DNA of 64,000 bases from Ardenticatenaceae bacterium (GCA_020634435.1 JACKBS010000004.1:806001-870000); one strand, 5' to 3'; counted from the first letter of the stretch, positions 8,022-17,242 are shown. Notes: a model not told the origin generated them from the letters alone. Program-made: numbers and translations.

Positions 8022-8711
8022 ATGACGAAAAGAGCAAGAAGCCGCCAAACTGCAAAAGGAAAAAACAACTTAATGCTTATAGGTGGCATTGTATTGGGGG
8101 GTATTGTGATTTTTGCTGGCTTGATCGCGTTGGCATTTCGCGAGCCGGCCCGTCCTAGCCTGGCAAATTATTGCGATACCAATCCAGATAACTGCATTGT
8201 GCTGGGCAACAAAGATTCTGATGTGACCGTAGTTGAAGTGTCTGATTATGGCTGCTCCCATTGCCGTGATTTTAATCTGGAAACCAGCCCTCTTCTTGAA
8301 GCGCAATATGTGGATACGAATGAGGTAAAGTGGGTGGTGATGCCCTTCGCTTTGCAAAGTTCTACTGGTGGATTCCCCACAATGTCTTCAGCTATAGCTG
8401 CCATGTGTGCCAATGAGCAGGGCGCTTTTGCTGATTTCCATGAGACATTGTTCCAATTGCAGGGTACGCAACTTTATAATTCCACGGAAGGATTTATGCA
8501 GGTAGCCTCTTCGCTGGGTATGGACACGGATGCTTTTGCCAGCTGCTTAGACAATAATTCTTATGCTGATCGCGTTCTAGAAAACATTACCATGGCGCAG
8601 CAGGCAGGGATTAATTCAACGCCGAGCTTCATTATCAATGGCGATTTAATGGCGGGAAACCAGCCCATTTCTGTCTTTCAGCAGCGTTTAGATTCTTTAT
8701 TGGATTCTTGA
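8022..8711 (+). CDS. Membrane-anchored DsbA-like thiol oxidoreductase
   Basis: The 229-aa protein has a basic N-terminus, one membrane segment (about 15-37) and an exported thioredoxin-like DsbA domain. The redox centre is CSHC in VSDYGCSHCRDF, and the cis-Pro motif is STPSFIINGD. It should insert disulfides into exported proteins and be reoxidised by the VKOR-family protein encoded next. A longer GTG-initiated frame exists, but the ATG at 8022 has AAGAGGTGA upstream and begins the basic anchor. Clear promoter at 7834-7862. Confidence 0.87.
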   Translation: MTKRARSRQTAKGKNNLMLIGGIVLGGIVIFAGLIALAFREPARPSLANYCDTNPDNCIVLGNKDSDVTVVEVSDYGCSHCRDFNLETSPLLEAQYVDTNEVKWVVMPFALQSSTGGFPTMSSAIAAMCANEQGAFADFHETLFQLQGTQLYNSTEGFMQVASSLGMDTDAFASCLDNNSYADRVLENITMAQQAGINSTPSFIINGDLMAGNQPISVFQQRLDSLLDS

Positions 8712-8716
8712 TACTT

Positions 8717-9178
8717 ATGAAACAAGAATGGCAATTGCGCCTTATCCAATTGTTGTCTGTACCCGGAATGATGCTGGCGTTTTACCTGTATCTTTTTCAT
8801 CAGGGTGTTTTGGTGGTTGGCTGCAAGGTTGGCAGCATTTTTGACTGCGGTGTGGTGAGTGGCCCGGGAGCACAATATGCATCCATCGGCCCGGTACCCG
8901 TCGCCTTTATTGGGCTGAGCGGCTACGCGGTTATCTTTTTGTTGACCTGGTTGCAGGATTGGGATTTTCCGCTCATAGATTATCTGCCTGAGCTAATGTT
9001 GGCGGTTACCGGCTTTGCTCTTTTGTTTACCTTGGGGCTAACTGCTTTAGAGTTTTTTGTCATTCATGCGTTTTGCCAGTACTGTGTGACTTCGGCCGTT
9101 TTGGTGGTGATTTTGTTCGGCCTCGCTTTTAGCTACTGGCGCAGCGCCAATGCAGAGGGGGAAGACGATGCGTCTTGA
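8717..9178 (+). CDS. Vitamin K epoxide reductase (VKOR) family protein
   Basis: The 153-aa four-helix membrane protein reoxidises a DsbA partner and passes electrons to quinone. Visible are the loop cysteine pair in GCKVGSIFDCG, a Ser in the following loop, the family-typical PVAFIGLSGY, and the membrane-embedded active-site pair CQYC. The ATG at 8717 follows the DsbA stop by five bases, so the two are cotranscribed. The pair is the DsbA/VKOR alternative to DsbA/DsbB used in Actinobacteria, Cyanobacteria and Chloroflexota. The stop overlaps the next start by 11 bp. Confidence 0.88.
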   Translation: MKQEWQLRLIQLLSVPGMMLAFYLYLFHQGVLVVGCKVGSIFDCGVVSGPGAQYASIGPVPVAFIGLSGYAVIFLLTWLQDWDFPLIDYLPELMLAVTGFALLFTLGLTALEFFVIHAFCQYCVTSAVLVVILFGLAFSYWRSANAEGEDDAS

Positions 9179-9644
9179 ACTGGTGAAGGATTGGATGAGC
9201 CGTGAAGTGATTACGGCCGTTCCTACCACGGGTCTTTTAGAAGCTGATGCCCTGATGCGGGAAAATAAAATCCGACGGCTGCCTGTGGTGGAAAACGGCC
9301 GTGTTGTGGGCATGGTCACTTTTGGCGATGTGCGCAGCGCACGGCCGTCTGCGGCAACCTCGTTGAGTACCTGGGAAATGAATTACTTGCTGGCTAACCT
9401 GAAATTGGGCGAGATCATGACCCGTCAGCCACAAACGGTAGCGCCAGACGCCACTATCGGCGAAGCGGCCAATATTATGCTGATACACCGCATTAGCGGC
9501 TTGCCCGTGGTGGATGGCAGCGGCAAGTTGTTGGGCATCATTACCGAATCCGACATTTTCCGCATGGTAGCTCACCAATGGCGGCAGGTCATGGAAGAGG
9601 AATCGCCACAGGCTTACCAACATTACGATCAGGGGCAATCCTGA
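9168..9644 (+). CDS. Two-CBS-domain protein
   Basis: The 158-aa protein has two CBS motifs (about 8-60 and 82-145; RRLPVVENGRVVGMVTFGDV and SGLPVVDGSGKLLGIITES). The ATG at 9168 has AGGGGG upstream and overlaps the VKOR gene end, indicating translational coupling. Likely an adenine-nucleotide-sensing protein. It resembles the CBS protein at 5586-6014 in design. Why it is coupled to a disulfide-forming pair is not evident. Confidence 0.85.
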   Translation: MRLELVKDWMSREVITAVPTTGLLEADALMRENKIRRLPVVENGRVVGMVTFGDVRSARPSAATSLSTWEMNYLLANLKLGEIMTRQPQTVAPDATIGEAANIMLIHRISGLPVVDGSGKLLGIITESDIFRMVAHQWRQVMEEESPQAYQHYDQGQS

Positions 9645-9738
9645 CTTTCTGTAGGTATTGGGAAAGCGTGTTACCCCGTTAATTTGGTGGTTGACGCAGC
9701 CGATCAGCGTAAGTATACTAGCTCGTCGTTAACAACTG

Positions 9739-9812
9739 CGGGGCGTAGCTCAGCTTGGTAGAGCGCTCGGTTTGGGTCCGAGAGGTCGTCGGTTCGAATC
9801 CGGCCGCCCCGA
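9739..9812 (+). tRNA. tRNA-Pro (anticodon TGG)
   Basis: 74 nt. Acceptor CGGGGCG pairs with CGCCCCG, anticodon stem CTCGG/CCGAG is perfect around TTTGGGT, and the T-arm loop is TTCGAAT. No encoded CCA. Confidence 0.95.
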
Positions 9813-9818
9813 CAAGAC

Positions 9819-9894
9819 GGTGATCGGTAATCCGTAAGCAGTAATCAATACATCCAGCTGATTACCGACAACGGATTACCAGTTACTGATCACC
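9819..9894. repeat. GGTAATC-type degenerate tandem repeat folded as a hairpin
   Basis: Between two tRNA genes, units of the form (C)GGTAATC run one way and then as GATTACC the other way, beginning GGTGATC and ending GATCACC. Same class as the arrays at 20042-20074, 22877-22957, 47801-47846 and 55139-55211. Confidence 0.8.
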
Positions 9895-9899
9895 AACGC

Positions 9900-9970
9900 G
9901 CGGCAGTGGTGTAGGGGTAACACAATAGCCTTCCAAGCTCTTGTCACGGGTTCGAATCCCGTCTGCCGCT
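9900..9970 (+). tRNA. tRNA-Gly (anticodon TCC)
   Basis: 71 nt. Acceptor GCGGCAG/CTGCCGC is perfect, D-stem GTGT/ACAC, anticodon loop CTTCCAA, T-stem ACGGG/CCCGT. The anticodon stem ATAGC/GCTCT carries one T-C mismatch at the second pair. Confidence 0.92.
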
Positions 9971-10029
9971 CTCCATTTTCGATTGGCAGCCAGAATAGTT
10001 CGTGGATCCCTTGGCAATCGGAAACGCTT

Positions 10030-10101
10030 GGGCCTGTAGCTCAACGGCAGAGCAGTCGGCTCATAACCGATCGGTTTCAGGTTCGAATCCTGGCAGGCCC
10101 A
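10030..10101 (+). tRNA. tRNA with CAT anticodon (elongator Met more likely than Ile2)
   Basis: 72 nt. Acceptor GGGCCTG/CAGGCCC, anticodon stem GTCGG/CCGAT around CTCATAA, T-arm loop TTCGAAT. It lacks the initiator features (1-72 mismatch and three G-C pairs in the anticodon stem). Confidence 0.93.
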
Positions 10102-10108
10102 CTTCTTT

Positions 10109-12985
10109 TTACTCCCCAATTTTTGCTTCACCTAATGGAATCCAACTGGTAACGGCCGTAATTCGATCATCCAAAATAGGCAGTGGTCGGTTGGTAAACG
10201 CATCGTACACAACCAGCAAGACGCTCAAGGTTTGGCCAGTAACGGCCGTATTGTCCATATACAAAATCGGCGCACCAGGAGCAGGTTTTTCACTCTGGCA
10301 AAAGCTGGTAAAGTGGGCGGGTTCACTGCGAGGCGGGAAGATAATCATGCGCGGGTCAGCGACCACCGAGCCTTGAATCCACTTTAGCGTAGGGATGCCC
10401 CCCATGCCCGGAATGCCATCCACCAAATCGCACCAGGCCCAGGTGAAGTTGTCGGCCTCATAGCCTACCAGCCGGGTGGATACCACATAGTCGCGCAGCA
10501 AGGGACGGCCGTTCAAGAAGTGCAGCGTTAAATCATAATTGTGGTTGGGGGTAACCGTGACCGGGCCTTCGTTGAGCGATTGGCCGGTCCAGACGATCCC
10601 CTGGCCCAGCGGAACGTAATGCGCTTCGTCTGAAGCAGGGGGAATGGACCAAAACGGCCGTGGCAGCCCCCATACCGTCAATACATCATCAACCACAGGC
10701 ATTTCTGGTGCATCGGCGATGGTGCTGAAAAAGCCATCGCCTGAGCGCCAATGAAGGTAGAGACGCGTCTGGCCTGGTAGAGTAGTATCCCAATCGTAGC
10801 CGATGAGCGTTTGCGGTGCTGCTGTACCTAACACTGGGCGGTAGACTGGATTTTGTGTCGCCGCAGGCAACGCCGCCAACTTCACGGGCAGCGTGCCAAT
10901 TTCAGCAAAATCAGGCCCACTGCCCAGGCGCAAAGCAAATTCATTGGGTCCACGGCGCGGGGTGAGTTGGAACTGGGTCAGCGTGATGCCAGCTGGTTGA
11001 GGAGTGGCTGTGATGTCGGCCTGGGCTACGATGCTGCCCGTCTCATCAAACAGGTGAACAAACAACGGTGCCGTCGTCTCGCCCTTCCAGGCAACCGTGA
11101 GGTGTACCGTCTGACCGATTTCCACCTCCGGTTGTTCCAGGCGATAGCCCACTATTTGCACAGTGTCGTTGAACGTCAACGATAGCGGCGTGAAGTTGTT
11201 AGGCAGTTCGGTAAGGGGTTCACGACGGAACAGCAGCGCTTCGCCCAGCGGCTCGGCAGGGGGCAGATTGGCGTAGGCAGCGTCATCAATGTAGGTGGCG
11301 ATAACGGCACGGCCGTTTGCCAACCCTTTCTCAATTTGTGCTACCCAGGTCAGGCTGTATGGCCCTTCGCGCGGTTCAACATATTCAATTGTCACATCTG
11401 GCCGTTCACCTTCAACTGTTTGCAGATACCACAGCGGCGTGGCCCAATGCCAGTTGGCCAGAATGAGGCTGTTTTGTGGTGCTTCATCCAGAATACTTTG
11501 CGCGTAGTTACGAGCGTCTTCTTGCTGATGAAGCCAGTAATAGCTGGGCCAGTTGTGCCATCCCTGGCCAACTGCGGCGACTGCTAATACGGCCGTTCCC
11601 GTCAGTGCCAGAGCTTGCCAGGGCAACGGCCGTTTTCGGCCAAAATCGGTCAGATACCCGCTGGCTGCGCCCAGGCAAATGGCTACGGGCAGGTAGGCGG
11701 GCAGCATGTACTCTACCGTTTGCGGGGCGCGGTAGGTGGCCGTGATTAATGTGTGGAGGGCAAAACTGCCACCCAGCAGCAACCCAATGCGCCAGTTGCG
11801 GCGCAGCAGCCAGAGCCAACCCAGCAGCGCCCCAGCCAGCAGCCAGGGCGAAAACTGAAAGGCGAGTACGTTGCCCATCACCTTTAGCCGCGGCCACAGC
11901 ACGGCGGGATGCACATAGTAAAAAAAGTCGCCCTGAAAGCCCAATCCTAAAAAGTGGTTCAAAAAGCCTGACATGGTATTCAAGCCGTTGGTAGTGCCAG
12001 GCACATTGGCCCCGGCGCGCAAGGGGAGGTAGAGCAGGGGAAGCAAGCCGAGTAGGGCCGCGAGAAACGGCCGTTTCCAGCGTGAGGGTGTGCGCAAAAA
12101 TGCCGGATCGATCCAGATGAGGCTGAGACCAAACACCAACCCCATAAACGCCAGCGAAAGATGGTGCGTAAAGCCAAAGCTCAGCGCGGCGGCCAGCAGT
12201 ACCAGGTAACGATCGGTATGCGCTTTTTCTTGCCAATGGGCAACCAAGGCAAAGATAGCCAGCGCGGTAAACAGGCCGGCGAGGCTGCGAATGTTGGCGG
12301 TGGTAGCCTGTACCCAAAATGTGGTCGCTGTGCCCAGGGCTAAAACGGCCGTTCCGGCCGCCAAATGCCGCCTGGTTAACCGAAATACAGTCAGATATAC
12401 CAGCCCCAGCGTTGCGGCACTGGTGAAGACGGAGAGCAGATTGATTTTGTAGGCAGCCGTTGTGGTGAGCGGTAGCCAGGTCATAAAGTGGCTGAGCAGC
12501 GTGTAGAGCGGAAATCCGGGCGGATGGGCGACGCCCAAGGTTGCGCCGACGAGCTGAAATTCGCCATTGTCGGCCGGCAGCACGCCTGGGGCCAGGGTGG
12601 CGATGTAAAGAATGATGAAGGCAAGCGTGCTCAGCCCAGCACCTATGAGCAGGCGGCGATTGATCGGTAGAATTTTGGTAGGGATGGGCGTGATTTGGAT
12701 AAGAACGGCCGTTACCAGCAGCACGGCGGTTAAGGCTGTCCACGGGTTGGGCTGCGGGTAAACAACATAGCCACCGAGCAGCAACAGCGGCCAGGTCTGG
12801 CGCAGCGGATGATGGCGCAGACAAAATAATGCCAGAATGGTAACGGCCGTAGTCAGTAAAATGGCGGCCAGCCAGCTTGGCCCGTAATTCAAAGCCCATT
12901 GCTCACTGAGCAGCCGCCCTGCAAACAAACCGAGTATAAGCGGAGCGAGCAAAGAGGAAAGGCTGGATTTGCGCAATTGCCACAT
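10109..12985 (-). CDS. DUF2723-family multi-pass membrane protein with large C-terminal ectodomain
   Basis: The 958-aa protein has roughly 12-14 hydrophobic segments in residues 1-480, then a soluble C-terminal half. The hallmark is ADNGEFQLVGATLGVAHPPGFPLY at about 140-160, the family signature in which an acidic residue sits in the first outer loop, as in GT-C glycosyltransferases. DUF2723/TMEM260 proteins are protein O-glycosyltransferases, so glycosylation of surface proteins with a polyprenyl-sugar donor is likely. The C-terminal half appears to contain two beta-sandwich-like segments (for example LSLTFNDTVQIVGYRLEQPEVEIGQTVHLTVAWKG region), possibly substrate- or sugar-binding. The gene converges on the tRNA cluster, ending 7 bp from the last tRNA. 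Confidence 0.78.
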   Translation of the reverse strand: MWQLRKSSLSSLLAPLILGLFAGRLLSEQWALNYGPSWLAAILLTTAVTILALFCLRHHPLRQTWPLLLLGGYVVYPQPNPWTALTAVLLVTAVLIQITPIPTKILPINRRLLIGAGLSTLAFIILYIATLAPGVLPADNGEFQLVGATLGVAHPPGFPLYTLLSHFMTWLPLTTTAAYKINLLSVFTSAATLGLVYLTVFRLTRRHLAAGTAVLALGTATTFWVQATTANIRSLAGLFTALAIFALVAHWQEKAHTDRYLVLLAAALSFGFTHHLSLAFMGLVFGLSLIWIDPAFLRTPSRWKRPFLAALLGLLPLLYLPLRAGANVPGTTNGLNTMSGFLNHFLGLGFQGDFFYYVHPAVLWPRLKVMGNVLAFQFSPWLLAGALLGWLWLLRRNWRIGLLLGGSFALHTLITATYRAPQTVEYMLPAYLPVAICLGAASGYLTDFGRKRPLPWQALALTGTAVLAVAAVGQGWHNWPSYYWLHQQEDARNYAQSILDEAPQNSLILANWHWATPLWYLQTVEGERPDVTIEYVEPREGPYSLTWVAQIEKGLANGRAVIATYIDDAAYANLPPAEPLGEALLFRREPLTELPNNFTPLSLTFNDTVQIVGYRLEQPEVEIGQTVHLTVAWKGETTAPLFVHLFDETGSIVAQADITATPQPAGITLTQFQLTPRRGPNEFALRLGSGPDFAEIGTLPVKLAALPAATQNPVYRPVLGTAAPQTLIGYDWDTTLPGQTRLYLHWRSGDGFFSTIADAPEMPVVDDVLTVWGLPRPFWSIPPASDEAHYVPLGQGIVWTGQSLNEGPVTVTPNHNYDLTLHFLNGRPLLRDYVVSTRLVGYEADNFTWAWCDLVDGIPGMGGIPTLKWIQGSVVADPRMIIFPPRSEPAHFTSFCQSEKPAPGAPILYMDNTAVTGQTLSVLLVVYDAFTNRPLPILDDRITAVTSWIPLGEAKIGE

Positions 12986-13083
12986 GGATTTGGATTATAA
13001 CGTGGAAGCAGCAAGCGTCACCTTTGATCGGCTCCTGATCAAGGTGGGCCTCAATGTGAATTGAGATTTTAGCTTGTGGCTCG

Positions 13084-13260
13084 CTATGGTTTTACCTGTC
13101 TTGGGTAAATTTCGCGCACAACTTCTGATGTTTCCCGGCAGTCATACTTTTCAGACACGCCCTCTTCCTGGCTGATTCTTGAGGATAACATCAAGGCGGC
13201 AACCACAATTACTGAGGTGATAAGCCCCAATATGAGCCAAATGAGCAGTATGTTTTGCAT
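13084..13260 (-). CDS. Possible small membrane protein (58 aa)
   Basis: In the 530-bp gap between the DUF2723 and kinase genes, the minus strand has a 58-codon frame starting MQNILLIWLILGLITSVIVV: one strong membrane helix, then a charged tail with two acidic patches and a single Cys. It has no good ribosome-binding site and no recognisable family, so it may be chance. The rest of the gap (13261-13517) holds a TATACT box at about 13428 that could serve the kinase gene, and nothing else clear. Confidence 0.35.
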   Translation of the reverse strand: MQNILLIWLILGLITSVIVVAALMLSSRISQEEGVSEKYDCRETSEVVREIYPRQVKP

Positions 13261-13517
13261 ACAGTTGTTATTCCAGTTTGCTGCGTTCTCTTCCTATTTG
13301 CAGCGAGGTAACTGAAGAAGTTGTGTCGCAATTGTACTGCATTTTGTCAAAAAAGCGGCTTTCTAGCCAAAATCCTGCAAACTTTAGGCTATTTAAACCA
13401 GTCTATGACAAGATCAGGCACTCAATGTTATACTTGTTCTCGTCAAACGCTGTATTTGATTTTAATGTAACGATAAACGGCCGTATCTGTACCTGACTCC
13501 CTGGCACGAAATGTATC

Positions 13518-16178
13518 ATGGCAGAAACCGCAACCCGGTCTCCAATTGAAGATCTTTCCAACCCTTCTCCCGGTCGTAAACCCAAGCGGTATATCGCTGA
13601 GAGATATGAAGTGGTTAATACGCTGGAAGGCGGTATGGGATTGGTCTATCTCTGCCGAGATCATTTCACCTCTGATTTAGTTGCCCTCAAAACATTCAAA
13701 CCGGAATTTTTATCGCACCGTGCTGCCCGTGACCTCTTTTTGCGTGAAGGGACAATGTGGGTGGAAATCGGCCGTCATCCCAACGTGGTGCAGGCGTATC
13801 GGGTCGAGCGTGTGGGCGACGGCCGTGAGGTCTATCTGGTGCTGGAATGGATTGTCCAGCCACAAGATAAAAAGTCGCCCTCTTTGCGCTCCTGGCTTAA
13901 AAAAGGCCAGCCGCTGCCCGCAGAAGACGCCATTTTGTTTGCCCTGCATGTAGCCCGTGGGATGCGCTTTGCCACACAAAAAATTCCCGGTCTGGTTCAT
14001 CGCGACCTCAAACCAGAAAATATACTCATTGGTTTTGACGGGATTGCCCGCGTAACCGACTTTGGGCTGGCCAGCACATTGTCTGGGCACAGCCCTGGCT
14101 CAACGGTTGGTTCTCTGGAAAACAGCCGGGAAAATATTGGTCGGACACAGCTAACGCAAGGTGTGGCCGGTACGCCGCTTTACATGGCACCGGAGCAGTG
14201 GGCGCACAAGCCATTAGATGCCCGTGCCGACATTTATGCCCTGGGCTGCATTTTGTATGAGATGGTAAGCGGCCGTTTTGCCGCCGCAGGTGACACTCGT
14301 GAAGCGTTAAGAGATGTGCACGTGAATGGCAACATCCAGCCGCTGGCCAACACCCTTCCGCTGGCTCTTCGCCAATACATCGAACGCTCTCTTTCGATTA
14401 CGCGTGAGCAGCGTTACCGTGACTGGGCCGAAGCGGAAAAAACGCTGGCCAGCGTCTACACTCAGGTTACGGGAAATCTTTCCCCTCCTGAATGGGATGG
14501 TGCGGAAGAGACGCCAGATGAACGTCTTGCGGCCGGAAATTCCTATAACACAATGGGCCTGTCCTATCTGGACATTGGCAAGTTAGATGTAGCGGTAATG
14601 TACTTTGAGCAGGCCGTTAACGTGGCGCGTGCCGAAAATTTGCGCGAGCTGGAAGGTAAGGGGCTGGGTAATTTGGGGCTGGCCTACGCCGCTCTGGGAT
14701 ACATCGAGCGGGCGATTGAGTTCCACGAAGAGCATCTAGCCATTGCCCGTGAACTAGGCGACCGAGCCGAGGAAGGTCGTTCGCAGGGCAATCTGGGCTT
14801 GGTCTATCGACAGAAAGGGGAACCGGAACGAGCGGTACGCTTTCACGAAAAAGAGCTGCAAATCTTTCAGCGGCTAACTAACCGGTTCAAAGAGGCAGAA
14901 GCGCTGCATAACCTGGGTGAAACATACCGGCAGCTGGGCGATAATGTCAAGGCCGAGGATTACTACAAACAGTCATTGGCCATTGCCCGCGATATTGGCG
15001 ATCGTACCCGTGTTGAGCGAATTCTTAACAGCATGGGCAAGGTGTTTTTGGACTCCAGAGAGTTTAAAGAGGCGGCCCAGTTGTTCAAACAAACTCTGAC
15101 CATTGCCCGCCAAATTGGCGACCGTGTGGGCGAAGGTGAGGTACTGGGCAATCTCGGCGAATTGTACCAGGCATCTGGGTTTACTGAGCGCGCGATTGAG
15201 TATTACAACCATGCGCTCAACATTTCTCAAGAGAGCAACGACCGGCGTAAAACTATCAAAAACATGCTGCGGTTGGGCGATCTTTACCTGATCAATCGAG
15301 ACGTGGAGCAGGCGCTGGTGCATTATGAGCATGGGTTGGTTTCGTCCCAAGAAATTTCGGACCAACTGCAAGAGCTTGGGGCGTTTATCAAGCTGGGCGA
15401 AGCGTATGACGTGCAGAAAAATTACACCGAGTCTGGCCGGATGTACAAGCGGGCGCTGCTTTTGGCTCGTGAACGGAATGACCGCCAGGTAGAGCAGGTG
15501 ATGCTGACCAAGCTGGCCAAGGCTTATGAGCTGTGGGGTGACTTTAGCCGGGCGATTACTTATCTGGAGCAAAGTCTGGCGATGGTGGAAGCCAAAAAAG
15601 ACATTGCTGGGCAGGGCTGGCACTGGCGCGAATTAGGTCACCTGTACCGCAAGTTAAACCAGGGTCGCACGGCGGCGGATGCTTACGAGACGTGCCTGAC
15701 GTTGGTGCGATCCATCGAAAATTATGGGGAAGAAGCGGCCGTTTTAACGGACCTCGGTGATTTGTGGCGCGGGATTGGCGATCATACGCAGGCGATGGAG
15801 ATTTATAAGCAAGCGCTAGACCTGGCGGTGGCCCACGACCTGCCCCTGCAAGAGGCTGGTGCTTTGAGCGGAATGGGGATGAGCTACCACGAAACGGGCA
15901 AGAAGCGCCCTGCCATAAAAGAATTGGAACGCGGATTGGAAGCGGCTAAAAAAGCACGCAGCAGCCGCGAGGTGGCCAATTTAAGCTATCGACTGGCGCT
16001 GGTGTTGTGCAAGCAAGGCCGCTGGGATAAAGCGGAACCTCATGCCCAATTGGCACAACGGGTATACGGCCGTATTTCCGACAACACCATGGAAGAGCGC
16101 AGCGCGGCGATGCTAAGCCGCATCCAGCAGAACAAGGGGAAATCTACGGGATTCTTCCAGAATTTGTTGGAAACCTAG
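13518..16178 (+). CDS. Ser/Thr protein kinase with C-terminal TPR array
   Basis: The 886-aa protein has a Hanks-type kinase domain at about 30-310. All catalytic elements are present: glycine loop LEGGMGLVYLC, Lys in VALKTF, catalytic loop HRDLKPENIL, metal-binding TDFGLA, and MAPEQW at the end of the activation segment. Residues about 345-860 are around a dozen tetratricopeptide repeats with the recurring G-A-Y-LG pattern. No membrane segment is seen, so it is probably a cytoplasmic kinase using the TPR superhelix to gather partners. It converges with a PPP-type phosphatase gene only 7 bp away, an obvious writer-eraser pair. Only two ACGGCCGT octamers occur in 2.6 kb, sparser than in neighbours. 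Confidence 0.93.
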   Translation: MAETATRSPIEDLSNPSPGRKPKRYIAERYEVVNTLEGGMGLVYLCRDHFTSDLVALKTFKPEFLSHRAARDLFLREGTMWVEIGRHPNVVQAYRVERVGDGREVYLVLEWIVQPQDKKSPSLRSWLKKGQPLPAEDAILFALHVARGMRFATQKIPGLVHRDLKPENILIGFDGIARVTDFGLASTLSGHSPGSTVGSLENSRENIGRTQLTQGVAGTPLYMAPEQWAHKPLDARADIYALGCILYEMVSGRFAAAGDTREALRDVHVNGNIQPLANTLPLALRQYIERSLSITREQRYRDWAEAEKTLASVYTQVTGNLSPPEWDGAEETPDERLAAGNSYNTMGLSYLDIGKLDVAVMYFEQAVNVARAENLRELEGKGLGNLGLAYAALGYIERAIEFHEEHLAIARELGDRAEEGRSQGNLGLVYRQKGEPERAVRFHEKELQIFQRLTNRFKEAEALHNLGETYRQLGDNVKAEDYYKQSLAIARDIGDRTRVERILNSMGKVFLDSREFKEAAQLFKQTLTIARQIGDRVGEGEVLGNLGELYQASGFTERAIEYYNHALNISQESNDRRKTIKNMLRLGDLYLINRDVEQALVHYEHGLVSSQEISDQLQELGAFIKLGEAYDVQKNYTESGRMYKRALLLARERNDRQVEQVMLTKLAKAYELWGDFSRAITYLEQSLAMVEAKKDIAGQGWHWRELGHLYRKLNQGRTAADAYETCLTLVRSIENYGEEAAVLTDLGDLWRGIGDHTQAMEIYKQALDLAVAHDLPLQEAGALSGMGMSYHETGKKRPAIKELERGLEAAKKARSSREVANLSYRLALVLCKQGRWDKAEPHAQLAQRVYGRISDNTMEERSAAMLSRIQQNKGKSTGFFQNLLET

Positions 16179-16185
16179 GTTGGGT

Positions 16186-17223
16186 TTAATTGCGGAAGAC
16201 AGAGCGCAGGTTGGGGACCAGATCAGCGGCCGTTTTGAAATTTTCCTTAACATTGAACAACAAATACAGGCCCGCCTCGCGGGGTGAAGCATGTTTGGCG
16301 CTGGCCATGCGTAATTGCTGCCGGTTCACCAGCGTGTAGCCGCCTTTCACGTCAATGTGACCGGTGACCAGCATCGTCTGTGGCGTAAAGTCCGTAGACA
16401 GGGCCTGGAGCATGGTGCTGAGCAGCACCTGGTAACTGCTGTTGCCGTACTCTTTTTCGTTGCGGGTGAAGATGGCGGGCCAAAGCAGCTCAAAGTCTTC
16501 GTCGGAAGTGGCTAGCGTGCCAACTAGGAAGTCGTCGTAGCGGGGGTCATCCAGGCCGGAGACGGCAAACCATTTGCGGGCCATTTCGTTGTAAGTACGG
16601 CCGTGCATTTTGCGCATGGCCCGGATGAGTTCTGGTCGTTCCTCTGGCGTGATTTGGGCCCGGGTGCGCGCCAACACCTGCTGGTGCGAGTAGTTAAACA
16701 GCCGCTCCAGCGCATTGGTTTCGCCCAAAGCGGTGCTGGCCCCGGCGTGGCAAATCGAAATGCCGCCAGGGGTGCGCACATAAAACGGCAGGCTGTCAAA
16801 AAAGGCGACAATCTCTTGCCGACGGCCGTTCATGGCAAACTCAAACCGTGGCGTGAACAGATCATCCCCTTTTTGCAGGGTAATGCTGTAGATGTGGGGG
16901 AGTTCGTGGTTGCCCAGCACGTAAATCAGGCTATCACCTAGCTCTTCTTTGAGCCGCATGATGTCCAACACAATTTCCACCGATTTGTCCTGCTCGGGGG
17001 GGAAGGTGGCGTGGATCATGTCGCCGTCCAAAATGAGGATATCGGCCTGACCCATGGCGCGGAGCTGGAAGAAGGTGTCGCGGTAGCGCTGGTAGGCGTC
17101 CCAATCGCCATGCAGATCAGTCACGACCATTGCCTGACCTTCCTGCAAACTTACGACTCGCTGCCAACGATTGGTTACTTCGCTCAAGACCTTCTCCCTG
17201 TGCTGGTCTGCCGATTTTAGCAC
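16186..17223 (-). CDS. PPP-type metallophosphoesterase (Ser/Thr phosphatase-like)
   Basis: The 345-aa protein carries the dinuclear-metal phosphatase motifs in order: DLHGD (about 37-41), GDMIH (about 66), GNHE (about 101-104), and later histidines (CHAG at about 156 and TGHID near 285). DLHGDW and GNHE are typical of the PPP family to which PP1/PP2A and bacterial protein phosphatases belong. Facing the Ser/Thr kinase at 13518-16178, it is a plausible counterpart. Nucleotide or bis-phosphoadenosine substrates cannot be excluded. The ATG at 17223 is the longest start; the TTG at 17187 is an alternative. Confidence 0.83.
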   Translation of the reverse strand: MLKSADQHREKVLSEVTNRWQRVVSLQEGQAMVVTDLHGDWDAYQRYRDTFFQLRAMGQADILILDGDMIHATFPPEQDKSVEIVLDIMRLKEELGDSLIYVLGNHELPHIYSITLQKGDDLFTPRFEFAMNGRRQEIVAFFDSLPFYVRTPGGISICHAGASTALGETNALERLFNYSHQQVLARTRAQITPEERPELIRAMRKMHGRTYNEMARKWFAVSGLDDPRYDDFLVGTLATSDEDFELLWPAIFTRNEKEYGNSSYQVLLSTMLQALSTDFTPQTMLVTGHIDVKGGYTLVNRQQLRMASAKHASPREAGLYLLFNVKENFKTAADLVPNLRSVFRN

Positions 17224-17242
17224 AACTAAGACAATTGATGCG

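Noticed and set aside
9883..10131. Minus-strand 82-aa frame containing CQDSNLKPIGYEPTALPLS and DGIRTRDKSLEG
   Set aside because: This is the antisense of tRNA-Gly and tRNA-Met; the peptide is a well-known database artefact of tRNA antisense translation.
11508..12899. 463-aa frame on the minus strand within the DUF2723 gene
   Set aside because: A shifted frame of the same strand; the 958-aa frame has clear membrane and family motifs.
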